Of a stretch of DNA of 60,384 bases, positions 55,848 to 60,384 are shown piece after piece (positions within the stretch are counted from its first letter, which is position 1; every line of letters begins with the position of its first letter). A program made the position numbers and the translations under genes. The stretch comes from Desulfotruncus arcticus DSM 17038 (GTDB taxonomy: Bacteria; Bacillota; Desulfotomaculia; Desulfotomaculales; Desulfallaceae): NCBI RefSeq assembly GCF_900113335.1, contig NZ_FOOX01000025.1:1-60384 (forward strand). Reading direction: 5' to 3'. The notes beneath the pieces were generated by a model, which did no database searches, had not been told where the DNA came from, and saw nothing but the letters and a program-made list of their open reading frames with translations.

Positions 55848-56222
55848 TTATACCGTTTTTAAAAATTCAACAAGCCCTATAATTTCCGGAGCCCAAAGAA
55901 TTAGCAACATAGCAATAATCGCCCATAAAATCGCAGCACGTGCCGATTTTATTAGGATACCAAGTATGCCACCGATTACTATTATTAGCAGCGTTAGATA
56001 TGGCGATATCTCAACAGCTGAATTATGAATACTTATCACAATTCTCTTAACTTTATCTACTGCCTGCTCCGGCGTGACTGTGGGTATACCGGTATCTATG
56101 GCCGGAATATCCGCTGCAAGTTGTAGTTCTCCAGATTGTACGCAGTAGCCCGGAATGGTTGATGTTAGTGATAAAAATATAAATACTGTTACAAGGACTA
56201 TCATTACCGGACCCATTTTCAT
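55848..56222 (-). CDS. Small T4SS membrane protein
   Basis: Encodes 124 residues with a signal-like N-terminus (MIVLVTVFIFLSLTSTIPGY), an exposed stretch (TPEQAVDKVKRIVISIHNSA) and two helices (ISPYLTLLIIVIGGILGILI; AAILWAIIAMLLILWAPEII). It may be a second VirB2-like protein. It lies between the TM2-type gene and the VirB2-like gene. Confidence 0.6.
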   Translation of the reverse strand: MKMGPVMIVLVTVFIFLSLTSTIPGYCVQSGELQLAADIPAIDTGIPTVTPEQAVDKVKRIVISIHNSAVEISPYLTLLIIVIGGILGILIKSARAAILWAIIAMLLILWAPEIIGLVEFLKTV

Positions 56223-56223
56223 C

Positions 56224-56460
56224 CTAGTCCACCCGCTTTGCTTGTTTGTTTATGCTATTGGCTGTTTTATAGGCGTCGTAAATACCGTATAGCCAAATAG
56301 CCGGAAGCAAGATAAAACCGATAAGGATTGTTGTTAAAAAACCGCTTATTATTGCTCCGCCAAACAGCAGTAACCCTTTTCCTATCTGGCCGTTATATAT
56401 TTGGCCGAGACCGCAGATGAGGAAACTTAATACTGCTGCAACACCTGGATTTTTTTGCAT
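56224..56460 (-). CDS. TM2-domain-like small membrane protein
   Basis: Encodes 78 residues with the TM2-like signature AAVLSFLICGLGQIYNGQIG, then LLLFGGAIISGFLTTILIGF and LPAIWLYGIYDAYKTANSIN. First gene of the T4SS operon, downstream of a terminator and a short promoter gap (56461-56511). TM2-like proteins occur near various secretion genes; function unknown. Confidence 0.7.
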   Translation of the reverse strand: MQKNPGVAAVLSFLICGLGQIYNGQIGKGLLLFGGAIISGFLTTILIGFILLPAIWLYGIYDAYKTANSINKQAKRVD

Positions 56461-56511
56461 TTAACCAACTCCTTTGTTTTTATAAAGGCTCTTGGAGGCC
56501 CCTTAATAAAA

Positions 56512-56533
56512 CAAAAACCGGGCAGCTGCCCGG
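56512..56533 (-). terminator. Rho-independent terminator
   Basis: CCGGGCAGCTGCCCGG (56518-56533) is a perfect palindrome; the minus strand continues TTTTTGTTTTAT. It separates the 56539-56859 gene from the T4SS operon. Confidence 0.8.
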
Positions 56534-56538
56534 CATGT

Positions 56539-56859
56539 TTAATTGCTCAATAGTGTTAATTTACTTAAATCCATAAAACAACACTCCTTTGAAATATCTA
56601 ACTGTTGCGTTTCATGGTTGGAATACGTAGTAACTGGAATCAGAGTAAAATGGTCAACAATCCAAGTTTTTTCAGCCATATAAAGTTGACCATCACAACG
56701 AGCAATTATCGGACGATTGTAATCAAAGGAGATGTCACCTTCGGGCCACTCATTCTTTGCCATCTGACCGCGTTTCAAAACCTCGTAGATTTCCAGCGCG
56801 TAGGGCTCGTCAATATTGATTAAAAAGTATTCCCGGCCCGGTTTCATGTGCTTAAGCAT
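56539..56859 (-). CDS. Hypothetical protein
   Basis: Encodes 106 residues from ATG 56857-56859 (AAAGGCGG upstream). A beta-rich small protein (MKPGREYFLINIDEPYALEI, DYNRPIIARCDGQLYMAEKT, TWIVDHFTLIPVTTY) without membrane segment. It diverges from the plus-strand spore-coat genes. No family recognised. Confidence 0.6.
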   Translation of the reverse strand: MLKHMKPGREYFLINIDEPYALEIYEVLKRGQMAKNEWPEGDISFDYNRPIIARCDGQLYMAEKTWIVDHFTLIPVTTYSNHETQQLDISKECCFMDLSKLTLLSN

Positions 56860-57003
56860 GTTTTTTCCGCCTTTACATTCTTTAGCTTCTTGGTTGTTAT
56901 ATGCACATTCCGATTTCAAACACAATGATAGATATAAAATTGAATTTTTTATTTAAAAAAAGGAAGAATACTAAACATATTTCAGAATTAGGGAGGTATT
57001 TTA

Positions 57004-57219
57004 ATGAGCCGTATTGCAACTGCCGAAATGCTTCAGCTTCGCGAATTGTTACAGATGGAATCAAATTCCGTTGCTAAAGCAAAAGCAACACAATCATTAA
57101 TTCAAGATGATGAGATGCTAACCTTGGCCAAATCTGGAATTCAGGCCAGTGAGGCCAGAATAAAAAATCTGCAAAAGTTTATAAGTGAAAATGATATTGT
57201 TGCAACGGAGGTGCACTAA
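57004..57219 (+). CDS. Small protein, partner of CotF-like coat protein
   Basis: Encodes 71 residues from an ATG with AGGGAGG upstream. Helical throughout (EMLQLRELLQMESNSVAKAK; SGIQASEARIKNLQKFISEN). Its stop shares the start region of the CotF gene (57219), so both form one transcript. In Bacillota, such small helical proteins are often encoded directly upstream of a Coat_F protein and are annotated as spore-coat related. Confidence 0.7.
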   Translation: MSRIATAEMLQLRELLQMESNSVAKAKATQSLIQDDEMLTLAKSGIQASEARIKNLQKFISENDIVATEVH

Positions 57220-57527
57220 TGGCAAACATATTACAAAATATGCTTGGCAATGATGACGATTTTAAGATAAACGACCAAATCATTGCCAATGATACTTTGG
57301 CCGGTTTAAAAGGTGCGTCTATGGCTTATCTTGGTGCAACGCTGGAATCTGCAACTCCTGAAGTGAGAAGAATATACAGTGATTTTTTAACTCAGTGTAT
57401 TCTTGCTCACGAAGGGATGACTGGACTGGCTATTAAGAAAGGTTGGTATAAGCCATACCTTTCACCAGAAGAACAGATAACGGAAACTTTTAAACAATCC
57501 CAATGGGTACTAAACGCAAATACTTAG
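57219..57527 (+). CDS. cotF: CotF-family spore coat protein
   Basis: Encodes 102 residues of the Coat_F family: TLAGLKGASMAYLGATLESA, VRRIYSDFLTQCILAHEGMT then KKGWYKPYLSPEEQITETF and QSQWVL. The W-Y-x-P-Y motif is characteristic. SD CGGAGGTG. It shows that the host makes endospores. Presence on or at the border of a conjugative element is unusual and may reflect a chromosomal flank. Confidence 0.85.
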   Translation: MANILQNMLGNDDDFKINDQIIANDTLAGLKGASMAYLGATLESATPEVRRIYSDFLTQCILAHEGMTGLAIKKGWYKPYLSPEEQITETFKQSQWVLNANT

Positions 57528-57541
57528 GAACTAAGGTTTAA

Positions 57542-57573
57542 CCTCCGGCTTAGTTATAGCCGGGGGCTTTTAT
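57542..57573 (+). terminator. Rho-independent terminator after cotF
   Basis: CCTCCGGCT (57542-57550) pairs with AGCCGGGGG (57558-57566, one G-U) and is followed by CTTTTATTTAT on the plus strand. Confidence 0.8.
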
Positions 57574-57590
57574 TTATGATTTTGCTATTA

Positions 57591-57929
57591 CACATAATTT
57601 AGCTTCCTGGTTGTACTACGAAAGCTCTAATGCTTGACCACATGTTGGACAATAATTTAAGTCATTGTCATCCCTGCATAGCTCTGTTTTACATATAGGG
57701 CATTTACAGAGCTCGGCAATTCTTTTATTGGGGATAACAGGATTAGGAGTTTGCTTTTCCATCGCAGCAACAGCTATTATAAAATACCCTTTTTGCTTGG
57801 TTAATTCAGTTTTCAGAGATTCGCTGCACTCTGCGCTGATTTCATCACTCTCTTTGATAGCATCCTTAAAATATTTAATTGCGGGAGTAAGCCCTTTCAT
57901 GCTTAAATCCTCCTTCACATAATTTAGCT
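57591..57929. repeat. 14-bp direct repeats flanking the zinc-ribbon gene
   Basis: CACATAATTTAGCT is found at 57591-57604 and again at 57916-57929, 325 bp apart, just outside the 57616-57900 gene on both sides. It could be a target duplication, recombination scar or shared regulatory site. Confidence 0.6.
57616..57900 (-). CDS. Small protein with C-terminal zinc ribbon
   Basis: Encodes 94 residues from ATG 57898-57900 (AAGGAGG upstream). A helical N-terminal region (IKYFKDAIKESDEISAECSE, LTKQKGYFIIAVAAMEKQ) precedes a zinc ribbon with CPICKTELC and YCPTCGQALE. Such two-part proteins are common in Bacillota mobile regions. It is flanked by 14-bp direct repeats (CACATAATTTAGCT). Confidence 0.65.
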   Translation of the reverse strand: MKGLTPAIKYFKDAIKESDEISAECSESLKTELTKQKGYFIIAVAAMEKQTPNPVIPNKRIAELCKCPICKTELCRDDNDLNYCPTCGQALELS

Positions 57930-57949
57930 ACCATGCAACATCGAATAAT

Positions 57950-58105
57950 TTACTCCCACGCCAACTTTTCCACCGCTTGCTCCAGATCCTGAACTGATGG
58001 CCTGGTATACCTGGCCGTTGTATTGAGATTGCTGTGTCCCATCAAGGCAGCCACCCGGTCCAGACTTTCCCCGCTGTCCACAAGCATTTTGCCAAATGTG
58101 TGCCG
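57950..58105 (-). pseudogene. C-terminal remnant of a tyrosine integrase
   Basis: Fifty-one codons encode the C-terminal end of a tyrosine recombinase: RHTFGKMLVDSGESLDRVAA, LMGHSNLNTTARYTRPSVQD, with the R, H and catalytic Y context intact. Upstream the frame stops immediately (TAG at about 58106-58108) because a 13-bp palindrome of another element begins at 58102. The rest of the integrase is missing from this window. Confidence 0.8.
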
Positions 58106-58131
58106 CTAATGGGGCGCTCCCCATTAGCGGC
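58102..58131. repeat. 13-bp palindrome at an element end
   Basis: GCCGCTAATGGGG (58102-58114) and its perfect complement CCCCATTAGCGGC (58119-58131) surround a CGCT loop. It sits where the integrase reading frame is broken and before the recombinase gene at 58265, so it is probably the end of the inserted element. Confidence 0.55.
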
Positions 58132-58209
58132 ATTATGTGGAGTCAAGTATTATGGGGAGTAAGCCATATTTCCCATTTGTTTATAAGTACTTTCACCTTG
58201 GAACACTCA

Positions 58210-58268
58210 CCATAATACCGCATACTTATCCTATCTAAAAAAGAAAGGATGAGTATGCGGTATTATGG
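58210..58268 (+). promoter_or_regulatory. Start-occluding hairpin of the recombinase
   Basis: A 17-bp perfect stem (58210-58226 with 58252-58268) plus 6 further pairs (58227-58232 with 58246-58251, one G-U) encloses a 13-nt loop. The 3' arm contains the SD (AAAGGATG) and the ATG (58265-58267). Transcripts starting further upstream would lock the start; a promoter in the loop region would not. Confidence 0.65.
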
Positions 58269-59505
58269 ATGATTTACAACCCATTAGGGATGCAGTCGAT
58301 GCTGTCCTGAGAATAATGGCAGAAAGAGAGTATGCTATTACTACTATCAAAAACCAACAAGGCGTCCTTAACACCCTTCTGAAATTCTTAGAGAGAAACC
58401 ACTTTACTGAATTAAATGAAGAAGTTGCAATGACTTTTGTTAAAGAAAAAACAGGCGCTAGAATGAATGGATTCTGGGGACACTTTGACCCCAAAACGAA
58501 CCGGGTCATGAAGCCAGTTCAGAACTTACTGTTTTATCTTAAAAACGGAGACCTGACTTTTTTCATTCGTTCCCATATACAGCCATTTATCTGTCCGTCA
58601 GCTTTTGAAAAGGAATATCGTTTTTTTCAGAAAGAGTACAAGGAACGAGGCTATGCAGATGCAACCATTATATGTAACAATAATATACTGCATAAGCTCC
58701 TTTATCATCTGGATAGGAAAGGAATATCTTCCTCTAAAGAGATTGCAGCTTCACAGATTACTGAATTTATAGCGCTTTACGCAAATTCTAAACCTAAGTA
58801 TGTTTCCACTGTCTTGTATGTATTACGTAATTATTTTACCTTTCTGAAGGAAACGGGTTTTATAGAAGCAGACCTTGCCTCGTCGTTGCCACATGTAAGA
58901 ATCCTACGGAATGCCTTCATACCACATTCATGGAAGACTGAAGATGTAAAAAAACTGCTTGCCGCCATTGACAGAGGGGCACCAAAAGGGAAACGGGATT
59001 ATGCCATACTGCTGATGATTGTGCGGTTTGGCGTGAGGGTCAGTGATATACGAAGAATGAAGTTGTCCAGCTTGAACTGGAACCGAAAAACAATCACAAT
59101 CATTATGCAGAAAACCAGACAGCCACTAGAGCTTCCACTTCTGGATGATATAGGTTGGGCAGTCATTGATTATCTGAAGAACGGCCGTCCGCAGACTGTA
59201 TGTGACAGGTTATTCGTCCGGCACCGTGCACCGTTTGATGCGTTTGGTGAAAACGAAAGTTTTTATAAAGAACTGCACAGTTACATGGTAGCGGCCGGGA
59301 TTGACATACCATCAGGTGTTCATTGCGGCATGCATTCATTAAGAAATACACTCGCCAGAAACATGCTTGAAGCAAAGGCTCCCCTGCCAGTCATTCCGAG
59401 ACGCTGGGTCACCAAAACATCAATACGACCAGTATTTATCTTAAAATAGATATAGAAGGATTAAGGAAATGTGCCCTTGATCCAGAGGAGGTGTCCCAGC
59501 CATGA
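58265..59505 (+). pseudogene. Tyrosine recombinase (RIT-type), frameshifted
   Basis: The frame MDDLQPIRDAVDAVLRIMAE runs to about residue 378, with the recombinase core (IVRFGVRVSDIRRMKLSSLN holding the first Arg, and MHSLRNTLARNML holding the second). Near 59397 (GTCATTCCGAG) one base seems lost: in the next frame the expected ETLGHQNINTTSIYLKIDIE and GLRKCALDPEEVSQP follow to TGA 59503-59505. The in-frame product therefore ends PRRWVTKTSIRPVFILK and lacks the GH and catalytic Tyr. The original gene would be about 413 codons. Overlap ATGA with the next gene is typical of recombinases in trio. Confidence 0.75.
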
Positions 59506-59705
59506 AAGACACCTATCAATGGCATAGTGAGATTTCCGATATGCTAGTAGCCTATTTAAAAGAGAAGCGGATAACGGAATTTAAATTTAATTTGCAAGAA
59601 AAATATCTCAAGAGATTTGATAATTACTATGACAGAAATGGTTACTCAGATATACGTCTCACCAAACAGATGACAGATGGTTTCGGAGGAACCCCCTATT
59701 ATTAG
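59502..59705 (+). pseudogene. Truncated second recombinase of the same element
   Basis: Starts ATG 59502-59504 in an ATGA overlap with the preceding gene (SD GAGGAGGTG). The product begins MKDTYQWHSEISDMLVAYLK and ends after about 67 residues (LTKQMTDGFGGTPYY), which is only an N-terminal SAM-like part of a recombinase; the homologous region breaks near 59690 where other DNA is joined. It is a non-functional remnant of the second gene of a three-recombinase unit. Confidence 0.65.
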
Positions 59706-59977
59706 AGTCTATATCCCATAATCTCTTGTTTTCATAGAATTACATAAAATAGTGCCGGGGTTTAAACTTTCCATGATGGACGGCGGCCGTGACAGCCCTA
59801 AGGGCTGTAGTGTGTGTTAGCTACCGATGGGCGGCTCCGAAAACATGCAAGGCTTAACCGTCCCATCGGGCTTAATATTATACCACAGCCCTCTTAATGG
59901 GGCTGTCAAGGCTACCCAAAGGCGCCTGGTGCTAAAACCTGGGGTACCTTCAGGGACTCACCAAAAACATGACTTTA
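59706..59977 (-). other. Non-coding hairpin region upstream of or within an IS end
   Basis: No gene. Two hairpins share the same stem: ACAGCCC/GGGCTGT at 59792-59808 and at 59885-59906. Between them CCGATGGG/CCCATCGG (59824-59831 with 59862-59869) forms a larger stem-loop. A minus-strand extended -10 (TGGTATAAT, 59877-59885) with TTGACA near 59902-59907 might make a short RNA through these hairpins. It may be the end of the transposon whose transposase is at 59978. Confidence 0.4.
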
Positions 59978-60384
59978 TTAAACCTTAACAATAAATGGTT
60001 TCACCTTGCCGGCTGCCAATTGTTCAATAAACTGTAAAGGTGATAAGTCATATAAACTGCTATGTAGGCGGCGCTGGTTGTAAAATTGCATATAATCACT
60101 AACTGTTTGATAAGCATGCTGATAACTGGTAAACTCATGCCTACTCAAACAATCCCTTTCCAAATTAGCGTGAAATGATTCAATATGAGCATTCTTATTT
60201 GGTGTCTTAGGCGGAATACGCTCATGTTCTACGCCATATTCTTCACAGGTTTCTTCAAAAATATGGCTTATAAACTGCGGACCGTTATCGGTCCTTATTG
60301 TTGGCTTTACTGGTGCTGAGATCAATTTACGTTTCCATAATACTCTTTGAATCAAATGGGCGGCATGTTTACCTTCACAGGATA
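59978..60384 (-). CDS. IS3-type transposase (integrase core), truncated by the window edge
   Basis: The frame stays open to the right edge, giving at least 135 codons. The rve core shows TIRTDNGPQFISHIFEETCE, ERIPPKTPNKNAHIESFHAN, LERDCLSRHEF and FYNQRRLHSSLYDLSPLQF; the second D (TDNG) and final E (ESFH) of the DDE triad are present, and the first D lies off the window. Typical IS3/IS150-family OrfB. The C-terminus (GKVKPFIVKV) ends at TTA 59978-59980 (stop TAA). Confidence 0.88.
   Translation of the reverse strand, partial: SCEGKHAAHLIQRVLWKRKLISAPVKPTIRTDNGPQFISHIFEETCEEYGVEHERIPPKTPNKNAHIESFHANLERDCLSRHEFTSYQHAYQTVSDYMQFYNQRRLHSSLYDLSPLQFIEQLAAGKVKPFIVKV

Overview
The window looks like part of a conjugative plasmid or plasmid-like integrative element from a spore-forming, anaerobic Bacillota, probably a Desulfotomaculum/Pelotomaculum-type Peptococcaceae. 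The evidence is strong AGGAGG-type ribosome sites, moderate GC, a CotF spore-coat pair, a copper-amine-oxidase-N surface protein, pilus systems without an outer-membrane secretin, and a gram-positive-style type IV secretion system (PrgI, VirB4, a hydrolase with both SLT and M23 domains). Almost every gene from 417 to 56859 lies on the minus strand, so biological order runs from high to low coordinates. No rRNA, tRNA or CRISPR array was seen, and no relaxase gene is recognisable here.

Layout. (1) 1-12.0 kb: small accessory genes that look like a leading or early-transfer region: ArdC anti-restriction protein (split by a complete 2.7 kb group II intron), RadC, a CHC2 zinc-finger protein, SSB and several small zinc-ribbon or hypothetical proteins, with many hairpins between genes. 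(2) 11.3-18.9 kb: transfer-linked processing genes: an S1-domain protein, a VirD4/TraG coupling ATPase and topoisomerase III. (3) 19.6-23.3 kb: a decayed plus-strand gene, then the maintenance block: a winged-helix replication initiator with an internal 42-bp repeat array, a ParR-like adaptor and a ParM-like actin. (4) 23.3-28.8 kb: an HD-GYP protein, secreted proteins and a CHAP hydrolase. (5) 28.8-37.0 kb: a first Tad/Flp pilus operon that contains a diguanylate cyclase and a VKOR/thioredoxin-like protein. (6) 37.0-40.6 kb: a candidate type I toxin locus, two secreted proteins and an AbrB/PIN toxin-antitoxin pair. (7) 40.7-50.5 kb: a second, divergent Tad system with its own prepilin peptidase, Flp pilin, two degenerate MinD/CpaE-like proteins and the SLT/M23 hydrolase. 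(8) 50.5-56.5 kb: T4SS core (VirB6-like, VirB4, PrgI, VirB2-like and small membrane proteins). (9) 56.5-60.4 kb: plus-strand CotF spore-coat genes, then a scrapyard of an integrase remnant, a recombinase-in-trio-like element with a frameshift and a truncation, and an IS3-type transposase.

How it fits together. The VirD4 and VirB-type proteins would move the DNA. The two Tad systems plausibly provide adhesion or mating contact. The GGDEF and HD-GYP proteins would let the element adjust the host c-di-GMP level next to its pilus genes. ArdC, RadC and SSB fit a role in establishment of incoming DNA. The most unusual feature is in the first 12 kb: six genes have a strong Shine-Dalgarno separated from the start codon by a stable hairpin, and the hairpins differ in sequence between genes. 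A second strong candidate is a 28-residue membrane peptide gene (37204-37290) whose predicted mRNA 5' end pairs with its 3' region, as in hok/AapA-type type I toxins.
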